Shown here piece by piece: positions 1 through 5,667 of a DNA stretch of 5,667 nt. Within the stretch, counting starts at the first letter, position 1. Each line of letters begins with the position of its first letter. Position numbers and translations under genes: made by a program. The notes under the pieces were generated by a model. It was given only the letters and a program-made list of their open reading frames with translations, did not search any database and had not been told where the DNA came from. The DNA is from Methanoregula sp. (GTDB taxonomy: Archaea; Halobacteriota; Methanomicrobia; Methanomicrobiales; Methanospirillaceae), in assembly GCF_002835825.1 (NCBI RefSeq), contig NZ_PIZH01000125.1, forward strand, positions 1 to 5,667, written 5' to 3'.

Positions 1-35
1 TAAGAGAACGCCCACACGGTGGTATCAGAATTGCA

Positions 36-62
36 GGCCCCGGGTATGGAGTACCCGAGGCT
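36..62 (+). promoter_or_regulatory. Leader hairpin upstream of the polyferredoxin gene
   Basis: The arms CGGGTA (41-46) and TACCCG (52-57) are perfect reverse complements around a five-base loop. After one C-A mismatch the stem continues with four more pairs, including one G-T (36-39 with 59-62). It ends about 22 nt before the ribosome site, and no T-run follows it, so it does not look like a terminator. It may stabilise or process the mRNA, or act as a leader control element; which one is not shown by the sequence. No TATA-like box is visible in 1-96, so the operon promoter, or an upstream co-transcribed gene, probably lies outside the window. Confidence 0.5.
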
Positions 63-84
63 GGTATGCAATAAGAAACAGCGT

Positions 85-92
85 GAGGGTGA
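85..92 (+). promoter_or_regulatory. Ribosome binding site that sets the polyferredoxin start
   Basis: GAGGGTGA closely matches the archaeal Shine-Dalgarno sequence and stands four bases before the ATG at 97. It decides in favour of that start over the GTG at 19 and the ATG at 46, which would add 26 or 17 residues unlike any ferredoxin sequence and would run through the leader hairpin. Confidence 0.8.
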
Positions 93-96
93 ATAC

Positions 97-1269
97 ATGG
101 CATTGTTTCCCAAGTTTTCGAAAAAGAAGGATGGGGTAAATGTTGTGATGGAGCAGAGGCTTCTTCAGAACACCAGCAACCTTATCCTCAATGCTGAGAC
201 CTGCACGGGCTGCGGCATCTGTGTCGACGCCTGCCCCGAGGAGGCCATCGTCCTCGGGCTCGTCGGTGCATCAAGGCGTGGTGCTATCAACTACGCTACC
301 CCGATCGATGTTGACGAGACCAAGTGTTCCTACTGTGGTGTCTGCGTCATCATGTGCCCGTTCAATGCATTGACACTGAAGGTAGATGGTCAGGAGAGAC
401 TCCCGATCATCGAGAAAGAAGGATTCCCGCAGTACGACATGAAGGCGGAGATTGACGACGAGAAGTGTGTCAAGTGCACTACCTGCGAAGAGGTATGCCC
501 GCGGGATGCAATCGACCGCAATGTCCCCGCCTACGAAGGGACCTACAAGGGCCCGGTTGCCGGCGCAAAGCCGAAGGCTGCCGCAATGAAGAAGAAGACG
601 ACCTTTACCGTTGACAAGGAGAAGTGTACACTCTGCGGCCTGTGTGGTGCTCTCTGCCCGGCAATTGTCGTGAAACACAAGGAGTTCACGGCCGAGTCCG
701 GCAAGGTGGAAGGCGACGTGATCTGGGACGAGACCAAGTGCGACGCCTGCAAGGTGTGCGTCGAAGCCTGCCCCGAGGAATGCATCACGGTCGAGCGCGA
801 GATCATCTCCGACAAGATCGATGGAAAGGTCGACATTATCCAGGACAACTGCTGCACGTGCAGATGGTGTGCGGTAAACTGCCCGACCGAGGCAATCACC
901 GTTGAGAAGATCTTCGAGGGGGACATTGAGTTCCACGCTGAGAAGTGCCCTGGCGGCTGCTCAACCTGTGCAGAGATCTGCCCGGCAAACGCGATCTACC
1001 TGCCGACACCGAAGCCCGCGGCCGACATGAAGCACGAGATCGAGCCCACAATCGCCGTCAACAAGGACTTCTGTATCTTCTGCGGCGCCTGTGTGAATGC
1101 CTGCCCCGGTGAGGATATCATCGTCCTTACGAGGACCAATGTCCGCATGAAAGGCACGGAAACCGACCTCTTCAAGAAGATCAAGGCAAAACTCTGCACC
1201 ACAAGGACATCGAAGGTGAAAGAGGATGTGCCCGGACAGGTCAGCCTGAAAGTTATGGGGAAGGCGTGA
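97..1269 (+). CDS. fwdF: Polyferredoxin with eight [4Fe-4S] motifs, FwdF/FmdF type
   Basis: A 390-residue iron-sulfur electron-transfer protein. Eight cysteine motifs ending in Cys-Pro are visible, starting at C36, C77, C124, C177, C215, C252, C284 and C326. Seven are CX2CX2CX3CP; the seventh (C284, C288, C291, C295) has one extra residue, CX3CX2CX3CP. An additional Cys (C253) lies inside the sixth. Eight clusters, as four fused two-cluster ferredoxin units, is the FwdF plan; MvhB polyferredoxins carry about twelve. The segment between motifs one and two (GLVGASRRG, then VDETKCSYCGVC and CPFNAL) also resembles FwdF as I remember it. FwdF conducts electrons to the tungsten or molybdenum formyl-methanofuran dehydrogenase in the cytoplasm. 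Residues 149-170 form a Lys/Ala-rich tract that probably links the two halves. The gene heads the hdr operon, so it may accept low-potential electrons from HdrA. The eight-cluster ferredoxin call is nearly certain; the FwdF assignment is likely, with a dedicated Hdr polyferredoxin as the alternative. Confidence 0.9.
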   Translation: MALFPKFSKKKDGVNVVMEQRLLQNTSNLILNAETCTGCGICVDACPEEAIVLGLVGASRRGAINYATPIDVDETKCSYCGVCVIMCPFNALTLKVDGQERLPIIEKEGFPQYDMKAEIDDEKCVKCTTCEEVCPRDAIDRNVPAYEGTYKGPVAGAKPKAAAMKKKTTFTVDKEKCTLCGLCGALCPAIVVKHKEFTAESGKVEGDVIWDETKCDACKVCVEACPEECITVEREIISDKIDGKVDIIQDNCCTCRWCAVNCPTEAITVEKIFEGDIEFHAEKCPGGCSTCAEICPANAIYLPTPKPAADMKHEIEPTIAVNKDFCIFCGACVNACPGEDIIVLTRTNVRMKGTETDLFKKIKAKLCTTRTSKVKEDVPGQVSLKVMGKA

Positions 1270-1274
1270 AGATC

Positions 1275-1856
1275 ATGGCACGAACAAAAGGTTACCCGGA
1301 AGCGCTGGAGAAGAAACTCCGCGACCAGAGATATATCCGTGAAGACTCGAACCCCGAGTTCACCAAGAACGTAAAGGCAATCTCCCGCACCATTGCCCAC
1401 ATGTGCTACCAGTGTGGTACCTGCACCGGCTCCTGCCCGTCAGCCCCCCGCAGCTCATACCGCATCCGCAAATTCATGAGGAGAGCCGTACTCGGCCTCG
1501 AGAACGAGGCACTGACCGACCCCGACCTCTGGCTCTGCACCACCTGCTACAGCTGTTCGGACCGGTGCCCGCGGGACATCATCCCGACGGATGTCATCAT
1601 GTCCATGAGGAACCTCGCATTCAAGCGCGATATCGTCCCGGTCAACTTCTTAAAGACCGTGCAGGCGATCTACGCATCAGGCCACGGTGTTCCCAACAAC
1701 GATGTGAACCGTGCAGCCCGCGAGAAACTCGGACTGACCCGCGACCCGCCGACAACCCACATGTATCCCGAATATATGCCCGGCATCCGGAAGATCATCG
1801 ACCACTACAAGCTCAAGGCCGAAGCGGACCGGATCGTCAAGGAAAGGGAGGGCTAA
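1275..1856 (+). CDS. hdrC: CoB-CoM heterodisulfide reductase, iron-sulfur subunit C
   Basis: A 193-residue soluble HdrC that carries two [4Fe-4S] clusters and relays electrons from HdrA to HdrB. The ligand sets are C44-C47-C50-C54 (CYQCGTCTGSCP) and C88-C91-C94-C98 (CTTCYSCSDRCP). They are separated by the usual helical stretch, and a charged helical C-terminus follows. Length and spacing are normal for cytoplasmic HdrC, and no membrane segment is present, unlike the membrane-bound HdrDE type. I chose the ATG at 1275, which has GGGGAAGG (1257-1264) ten bases upstream. A GTG at 1266 overlaps the polyferredoxin stop and would add only three residues, but its spacing to the ribosome site is too short. 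The gene starts five bases after the polyferredoxin stop and ends three bases before hdrB, which points to coupled translation. Confidence 0.96.
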   Translation: MARTKGYPEALEKKLRDQRYIREDSNPEFTKNVKAISRTIAHMCYQCGTCTGSCPSAPRSSYRIRKFMRRAVLGLENEALTDPDLWLCTTCYSCSDRCPRDIIPTDVIMSMRNLAFKRDIVPVNFLKTVQAIYASGHGVPNNDVNRAAREKLGLTRDPPTTHMYPEYMPGIRKIIDHYKLKAEADRIVKEREG

Positions 1857-1859
1857 GCC

Positions 1860-2783
1860 ATGTCTGAATCAGGCATAAACCACAAGTTCGCATTCTACCT
1901 TGGATGCATTGCCCCGAACCGGTACCCCGGTGTCGAATCCGCCTCCATCAAGGCGATGAAGAAACTCGGCGTCGAACTCGTCCCCTTAAAGGGTGCAAGC
2001 TGCTGCCCGGCTCCCGGTGCATTCGGCTCGATCGACCTCAAGGTCTTCTATGCAATGGCAGCAAGGAACCTCGTGCTTGCCGAGCAGATGAAGATGGACA
2101 TTGCCCTTGTCTGCAATGGCTGCTACAAGTCGATCTGGGAAGTCAACCACAAGCTCAAGCACAACAAGGACCTCCGCGACGATGTCAACGAAGTCCTCAA
2201 GGAAGTCGACATGGAGTACAAGGGTACTATCAATGTCTACCACACCGCAGAGCTCCTCTACAACGACAAATTCATCGGTATTGAGAAGGTCCGCGACAGC
2301 GTGACCAACCCCCTGACCGGTGCCCGCGTTGCCGTCCACTACGGCTGCCACCTGGTGAAGCCCCACAAGGACCGCGAGTTCGAGAAGGAAGTCATGCTCA
2401 ACACCGAGTGCCCGACCTGGATGGAAGAGCTCGTTGCTGCAACCGGTGCAACCCCGGTCGAGTACCGCAACAAGATGCAGTGCTGTGGCGCCGGTGGCGG
2501 TGTCCGCGGGTACGATATCGTCCATGCACTCGATATCACCAACGAGAAACTCATCAATCTCAAGGAAGTCGGCGTCGATGCGCTTACCGACATCTGCCCG
2601 TTCTGCCAGCTCCAGTTCGACCGTGGTCAGATTGAGATTGAAGAGAAGTTCGGTGTCAAGTACAACCTCCCGGTTCTTCACTTCGCTGAACTCCTCGGTC
2701 TCGCACAGGGAATGAGCCCGCAGGAACTCGGGCTGGACCTCCATGGTATCAGCTGCGAACCGTTCCTGCAGAAGGTGCTGTGA
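1860..2783 (+). CDS. hdrB: CoB-CoM heterodisulfide reductase, catalytic subunit B
   Basis: A 307-residue HdrB, the subunit that cleaves CoM-S-S-CoB into coenzyme M and coenzyme B. Two CCG domains are complete: C16, C48-C49, C85 and C88, then C163, C208-C209, C246 and C249. Each set binds one noncubane [4Fe-4S] cluster in the HdrABC-MvhAGD structure. The first-domain spacing equals that in the structurally known enzyme as I recall it, shifted by seven residues, while the second domain has a slightly longer loop between C163 and C208. All ligands are present, so the protein should be active. The ATG at 1860 has GGGAGGG (1846-1852) upstream, inside the end of hdrC. The stop codon TGA overlaps the ribosome site of hdrA. 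No membrane segment is seen; the enzyme is cytoplasmic. Confidence 0.97.
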   Translation: MSESGINHKFAFYLGCIAPNRYPGVESASIKAMKKLGVELVPLKGASCCPAPGAFGSIDLKVFYAMAARNLVLAEQMKMDIALVCNGCYKSIWEVNHKLKHNKDLRDDVNEVLKEVDMEYKGTINVYHTAELLYNDKFIGIEKVRDSVTNPLTGARVAVHYGCHLVKPHKDREFEKEVMLNTECPTWMEELVAATGATPVEYRNKMQCCGAGGGVRGYDIVHALDITNEKLINLKEVGVDALTDICPFCQLQFDRGQIEIEEKFGVKYNLPVLHFAELLGLAQGMSPQELGLDLHGISCEPFLQKVL

Positions 2784-2789
2784 GGTGGT
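2782..2789 (+). promoter_or_regulatory. Ribosome binding site that sets the hdrA start
   Basis: GAGGTGGT overlaps the hdrB stop codon and stands four bases before the ATG at 2794. It supports that ATG over the in-frame ATG at 2743, which lies inside hdrB and lacks a good site. It therefore makes the Lys/Ala-rich N-terminal tail of HdrA part of the translated protein. No later in-frame start with a ribosome site is seen before the conserved HdrA domain. Confidence 0.8.
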
Positions 2790-2793
2790 AAAC

Positions 2794-4959
2794 ATGGCAG
2801 AAAAGAAAGCAACCACCAAGAAAGCCCCGTCCAAGAAAGAGGACTCAAAGAAGGTAGCTCCCGTGAAACAGGAAACCAAGAAAGCGGCAGCACCTGCCGC
2901 AAAGCCCAAGGCTGCTCCGGCAGAGGCTGCAGCAGTTGCACCCACGACAAACGCGGGCGATGCACGCGTCGGTGTGTTCATCTGTCACTGCGGTACCAAC
3001 ATCGCCGGATCGATGGACATCGAAGCGGTCCAGGAAGCCTCAAAGAAAGTCCCGCATGTGGCCTATGTTGACAACTATAAGTACATGTGCTCGATGCCCG
3101 GGCAGACTGTCATCAGCAAGGCCGTCAAGGACCACAAGCTGACCGCCGTTGTCGTTGCAGCATGCACCCCGCGTCTCCACGAGCCGACCTTCCGCACAGC
3201 AACCAAGGACGCAGGCTTAAACCCCTTCCGGTTCGAGATGGCAAACATCCGTGACCAGAACTCGTGGGTGCACATGCACGACCGCGAGGGTTCAACCGAC
3301 AAGGCAATCGATGCCATCAAGATCGCCGTGGCAAAAGCAGCACTCCTCCAGGACCTCCACCCGAAGTCCGTTCCTGTGGAGCCAACGGCAATGGTCGTCG
3401 GTGCCGGTGTCGCCGGTATGCAGGCAGCCCTTGACCTTGCAGCAGCAGGCATCAAGACCTACCTCATCGAGTCCGACATGAGCATCGGCGGACGTATGTC
3501 CCAGCTCGACAAGACCTTCCCAACACTCGACTGTTCGCAGTGTATCCTTACCCCGAAGATGGTGGATGTCGGCAGGGCCGAGAACATTGAGCTCATGACC
3601 TGGTCCGAGGTCCATGAAGTCGAAGGCTACATCGGAAACTTCGATGTCACGATCCGCAAGAAAGCCCGCGGAGTCATGACCCCCAAGGAAGCCGAAGCCA
3701 AGGGAATCGTTGGCGGCGGCTGCAATGGCTGCGGTGACTGTGAGAACGTCTGCCCGGTCGTCAAGCCGAACGAATTCGAAATCGGCATGAAACCGAGGAA
3801 GGCTATTTACATCAACCACCCGCAGGTCGTCCCCCTTATCTACACCATCGACTTCAACTCCTGTGTCAAGTGCGGCCTCTGTGTCACTGCCTGTGGCCCC
3901 GAGAAGCGTGCAATCGACCTCGAGATGAAAGACGAGTTCGTCAAGGTCAAGGTCGGAACTGCAATTCTTGCAACCGGTTACGACATCTTCCCCATCGAGA
4001 AGAAAGAAGAGTGGGGATACAAGCGGTTCGAGAACGTCATCTCCAGTCTGGAATTCGAGCGGCTTATCTGTGCTTCCGGCCCGACCGGGGGTCACCTGGT
4101 CCGCCCGAGCGATGGCGAGACCCCGAAGCGGGTCGCCTTTGTGCTCTGCGCCGGGTCACGTGACAACACCGGAACCGGCAAGCCCTACTGCAGCCGGTTC
4201 TGCTGTATGTACTCGCTCAAGCATGCCCACCAGATCATCGAGAAGATCCCCGGGTGCATCCCGTACCTCTTCTACATGGATATCCGTTCCTTCGGCAAGA
4301 TGTACGAAGAGTTCTACTACCGTATCCAGGACGAGGGCGCCAAGTTCATCCGCGGCCGCGTGGCAAACATCATCGAGGATCCCAAGACCAAGAACCTTCA
4401 CGTCATGACTGACGACACGCTCCTCGACCGCCCCATTGACATGGAAGTCGACATGGTCGTGCTCGCAGCAGCAATCCAGCCCAAGGAAGATACCAACCGG
4501 ACCCGCAAACTCTTCGGTGTATCGTGCTCCATGGATGGCTGGCTCCTCGAAGCCCACCCGAAGCTGAACCCGTGCGGTACCACAACAGCCGGTGTTTTCC
4601 TTGCCGGTGTCTGCCAGGGCCCGAAGGATATTCCGGACACGGTAGCATCCGCAGAAGGTGCGGCATCCGCGGCATCCATCCCGATCCACATGGGTGCAGT
4701 CGAACTTGAGCCGTATTTCGCCATGTGCATTGAAGACAAGTGCGCAGGCTGCGGCATGTGTGTCAACCTCTGCCCGTACTCCGCTCTCTCCCTTGTTGAG
4801 AAGAACGGCCGGACCGTCATGCAGGTCACCGAGGCCAAGTGCAAGGGCTGCGGTACCTGCGGTGGCTTCTGCCCCGGTGGTGCAATCTGGATGAACCACT
4901 TCGCAACTCCCCAGATCGTGGCACAGATCGATGCCTTCCTGCTCGGAGGTGAGCAGTAA
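2794..4959 (+). CDS. hdrA: CoB-CoM heterodisulfide reductase, FAD bifurcating subunit A
   Basis: A 721-residue HdrA, whose FAD performs flavin-based electron bifurcation. Residues 1-57 are an unusual low-complexity tail, with about 13 Lys and 18 Ala. The conserved protein starts at R58 with VGVFICHCG (C64, C66), then C99 and C124 of the N-terminal cluster domain. A thioredoxin-reductase-like FAD domain follows, with GAGVAG at 203-208 and the motif TLDCSQC (C247, C250). One of these cysteines seems to correspond to the selenocysteine of some Methanococcales HdrA; here it is plain Cys. An inserted ferredoxin has C310, C313, C316, C320 and C357, C360, C363, C367. C452, C466, C470 and C471 form the atypical ligand set of the FAD domain. 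A C-terminal ferredoxin has C650, C653, C656, C660 and C683, C686, C689, C693. The usual length is about 650-670 residues, so the tail explains the excess. mvhD follows with no gap. Confidence 0.97.
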   Translation: MAEKKATTKKAPSKKEDSKKVAPVKQETKKAAAPAAKPKAAPAEAAAVAPTTNAGDARVGVFICHCGTNIAGSMDIEAVQEASKKVPHVAYVDNYKYMCSMPGQTVISKAVKDHKLTAVVVAACTPRLHEPTFRTATKDAGLNPFRFEMANIRDQNSWVHMHDREGSTDKAIDAIKIAVAKAALLQDLHPKSVPVEPTAMVVGAGVAGMQAALDLAAAGIKTYLIESDMSIGGRMSQLDKTFPTLDCSQCILTPKMVDVGRAENIELMTWSEVHEVEGYIGNFDVTIRKKARGVMTPKEAEAKGIVGGGCNGCGDCENVCPVVKPNEFEIGMKPRKAIYINHPQVVPLIYTIDFNSCVKCGLCVTACGPEKRAIDLEMKDEFVKVKVGTAILATGYDIFPIEKKEEWGYKRFENVISSLEFERLICASGPTGGHLVRPSDGETPKRVAFVLCAGSRDNTGTGKPYCSRFCCMYSLKHAHQIIEKIPGCIPYLFYMDIRSFGKMYEEFYYRIQDEGAKFIRGRVANIIEDPKTKNLHVMTDDTLLDRPIDMEVDMVVLAAAIQPKEDTNRTRKLFGVSCSMDGWLLEAHPKLNPCGTTTAGVFLAGVCQGPKDIPDTVASAEGAASAASIPIHMGAVELEPYFAMCIEDKCAGCGMCVNLCPYSALSLVEKNGRTVMQVTEAKCKGCGTCGGFCPGGAIWMNHFATPQIVAQIDAFLLGGEQ
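4945..4952 (+). promoter_or_regulatory. Perfect GGAGGTGA ribosome site for mvhD inside hdrA
   Basis: GGAGGTGA lies within the last hdrA codons (Gly-Gly-Glu), seven bases before the mvhD ATG at 4960. hdrA's own stop TAA directly abuts that ATG. It fixes the mvhD start and suggests strong, coupled translation of the last gene. Confidence 0.85.
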
Positions 4960-5433
4960 ATGTCTGCACCAGGAAACTTCCCCATCCCCAAGCGTGGCCC
5001 CGGCATCTGGCAGCCCAAGATCCAGGGTATCGTCTGCAACTGGTGTTCCTATGCCGGTGCAGACCTTGCCGGCGGTGGCCGTATCCAGTACCCCCCCGAT
5101 GTCCGGATCGTCCGTGTCATGTGCACGGGCCGTATCGACGCACTCTTCGTGCTGAAGTCCTTTGCTGACGGCGCTGATGGTGTCCTTGTATCGGGATGCC
5201 ACTTCGGTGACTGCCACTACCTTGAGGGCAACTACAAGGCATCCAAGAGGATGTTCATGGTCAAGCGCCTGATGAAGAGCATCGGCCTTGACGACCGCCG
5301 CTTCCGGATGACCTTTGTCTCGGCATCCGAAGGTGCAAAATGGGGCGCTGTGATCACCGATGTGGTCAAGACCATCAACGAACTTGGCCCCAGCCCCATC
5401 ACCGAGATCGCAAAAGAGATGGAGATCAAGTAA
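4960..5433 (+). CDS. mvhD: MvhD-type [2Fe-2S] electron-transfer subunit linking Hdr to its electron donor
   Basis: A 157-residue small iron-sulfur protein of the MvhD/VhuD (FlpD) family. Its conserved cysteines are C26 and C29 (CNWCSYAGAD), C55 (VMCTGR), and C80 and C85 (GCHFGDCHY). In the HdrABC-MvhAGD structure the family's conserved cysteines bind one [2Fe-2S] cluster that hands electrons to the FAD of HdrA. The N-terminus (residues 1-20) is Pro/Gly-rich and lacks a signal peptide. Length is normal for a stand-alone MvhD rather than the HdrA-MvhD fusions found elsewhere. Neither hydrogenase subunit, mvhG nor mvhA, is present in the window, and a terminator follows directly. The partner may therefore be formate dehydrogenase, as in Methanospirillum hungatei, or a hydrogenase encoded elsewhere. 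This partner choice is inference. Confidence 0.94.
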   Translation: MSAPGNFPIPKRGPGIWQPKIQGIVCNWCSYAGADLAGGGRIQYPPDVRIVRVMCTGRIDALFVLKSFADGADGVLVSGCHFGDCHYLEGNYKASKRMFMVKRLMKSIGLDDRRFRMTFVSASEGAKWGAVITDVVKTINELGPSPITEIAKEMEIK

Positions 5434-5444
5434 CGGTAAAACCA

Positions 5445-5469
5445 GGGAGACAGTATCTCCCATTTTTTT
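5445..5469 (+). terminator. Hairpin and T-run terminator of the hdr operon
   Basis: GGGAGA (5445-5450) and TCTCCC (5456-5461) form a perfect six-pair stem with a five-base loop CAGTA. One A and then seven T residues follow (5463-5469). The element begins 12 bases after the mvhD stop. Archaea often terminate on T-runs alone, and the hairpin plus T-run makes this the clear operon end. A second T-run (5564-5569) could serve as backup. Confidence 0.8.
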
Positions 5470-5596
5470 ACCCGCATTCCAGCTCAAAATCGCACAAGAA
5501 AGCACTGCAAATCCAGCTTTCGGGGAGATGATTCAGGCAAAAAGGACCTGCCCCTAAAGCATCTTTTTTATACAGAGCGCATACTGGAATCAGCAG

Positions 5597-5613
5597 TTTT
5601 TATATATATTATA
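5597..5613 (+). promoter_or_regulatory. Probable archaeal TATA box of a downstream gene
   Basis: The run TTTTTATATATATTATA contains TTTATATA at 5599-5606, a good match to the archaeal TATA element, at the start of a sharp drop in GC content. Transcription would be expected to start about 22-27 bases on, near 5625-5632. An ATG at 5660 is a possible start for the next gene, but no ribosome site precedes it and only 8 bases of it are visible, so I do not call a gene. The AT-richness makes a chance match possible. Confidence 0.5.
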
Positions 5614-5625
5614 ACAACCAGTTGT
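5614..5625. repeat. Short inverted repeat just after the TATA box, operator-like
   Basis: ACAAC-CA-GTTGT is a perfect five-base inverted repeat with a two-base spacer. It lies directly downstream of the TATA-like element, where a bound repressor would block polymerase. Its short arms in AT-rich DNA make chance occurrence plausible. Confidence 0.35.
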
Positions 5626-5657
5626 ACGAATTTTATTTTTGTTAATACTGCGTACAA
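5622..5657. repeat. Inverted repeat TTGTACG / CGTACAA flanking the expected transcript start
   Basis: TTGTACG (5622-5628) and CGTACAA (5651-5657) are perfect seven-base reverse complements separated by 22 bases. They overlap the right arm of the ACAAC-CA-GTTGT repeat. Spaced arms on either side of the predicted start region could be two half-sites for a dimeric regulator, or form a hairpin in the leader RNA. No regulator is identified. Confidence 0.35.
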
Positions 5658-5667
5658 TAATGAAACC

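Noticed and set aside
19..96. GTG at 19 or ATG at 46 as the polyferredoxin start
   Set aside because: The added residues are not ferredoxin-like and the region holds a hairpin and the ribosome site for the ATG at 97.
271..936. 221-codon open frame on the minus strand opposite the polyferredoxin gene
   Set aside because: It has no recognisable motif; the plus strand carries eight intact ferredoxin motifs here.
2743..2793. Earlier in-frame ATG for hdrA within the end of hdrB
   Set aside because: It lacks a ribosome site and would overlap hdrB; the ATG at 2794 has a strong site.
1986..2981. 331-codon open frame on the minus strand opposite hdrB and the hdrA start
   Set aside because: It is antisense to conserved genes; its Ala/Phe/Leu-rich end is simply the reverse reading of the Lys/Ala tail of HdrA.
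3529..3543. Possible selenocysteine in the TLDCSQC motif of HdrA
   Set aside because: Both positions are TGT codons for Cys and no in-frame TGA occurs, so this is the plain cysteine form.
4156..5505. 449-codon open frame on the minus strand opposite hdrA and mvhD
   Set aside because: It lies antisense to two clearly conserved genes, has no recognisable domain, and is what GC-rich third positions produce by chance.
5528..5557. Nine-codon frame beginning ATGATTCAG after the terminator
   Set aside because: The GGGGAG run is too close to the ATG, the frame is tiny, and there is no sign of conservation or a promoter.
5564..5575. TTTTTTATAC as an alternative TATA box
   Set aside because: It is a weaker match than 5599-5606; it could equally be a backup T-run terminator, so it is not called as either.

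Overview
The window carries a five-gene, plus-strand operon from a hydrogenotrophic or formate-using methanogenic archaeon. It encodes an electron-bifurcating heterodisulfide reductase with its accessory iron-sulfur proteins. The order is polyferredoxin (FwdF/FmdF type), hdrC, hdrB, hdrA, mvhD. Base composition is moderately GC-rich with a strong preference for C or G at third codon positions. Strong GGAGGTGA-type ribosome sites precede several genes, and a separate mvhD follows hdrA with no mvhG or mvhA in view. These traits fit the order Methanomicrobiales, perhaps a Methanoregula- or Methanosphaerula-like organism. The order is a fair inference; the genus is a guess.

Layout: positions 1-96 are a leader with no recognisable TATA box, one good hairpin (36-62) and a strong ribosome site. 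Positions 97-5433 are almost solid coding sequence. The gaps are 5, 3, 10 and 0 nt, so the five genes are very probably one transcript and translationally coupled. A hairpin plus seven T residues (5445-5469) ends the operon. Positions 5470-5596 show nothing I can name. From about 5597 the sequence becomes very AT-rich, with a TATA-like element and two short inverted repeats, probably the promoter and operator of a gene that starts at or beyond the right edge.

How the genes work together, from knowledge of the family: MvhD's [2Fe-2S] centre passes electrons from a hydrogenase or formate dehydrogenase to the FAD of HdrA. HdrA splits them. One goes through HdrC to the two noncubane [4Fe-4S] clusters of HdrB, which reduce the heterodisulfide CoM-S-S-CoB. 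The other goes to a low-potential ferredoxin pool. Here the likely low-potential acceptor is the eight-cluster polyferredoxin, which in the FwdF family feeds formyl-methanofuran dehydrogenase, the CO2-reducing first step of methanogenesis. The operon thus genetically joins the last and first steps of the cycle, as in the Hdr-Fdh-Fmd megacomplex described from Methanospirillum hungatei.

I found no evidence for a wholly new system. The most noteworthy points are a Lys/Ala/Pro-rich tail of about 57 residues on HdrA, a similar tract inside the polyferredoxin, the FwdF-type gene at the head of the hdr operon, the missing hydrogenase subunits, the leader hairpin and the downstream operator-like repeats.
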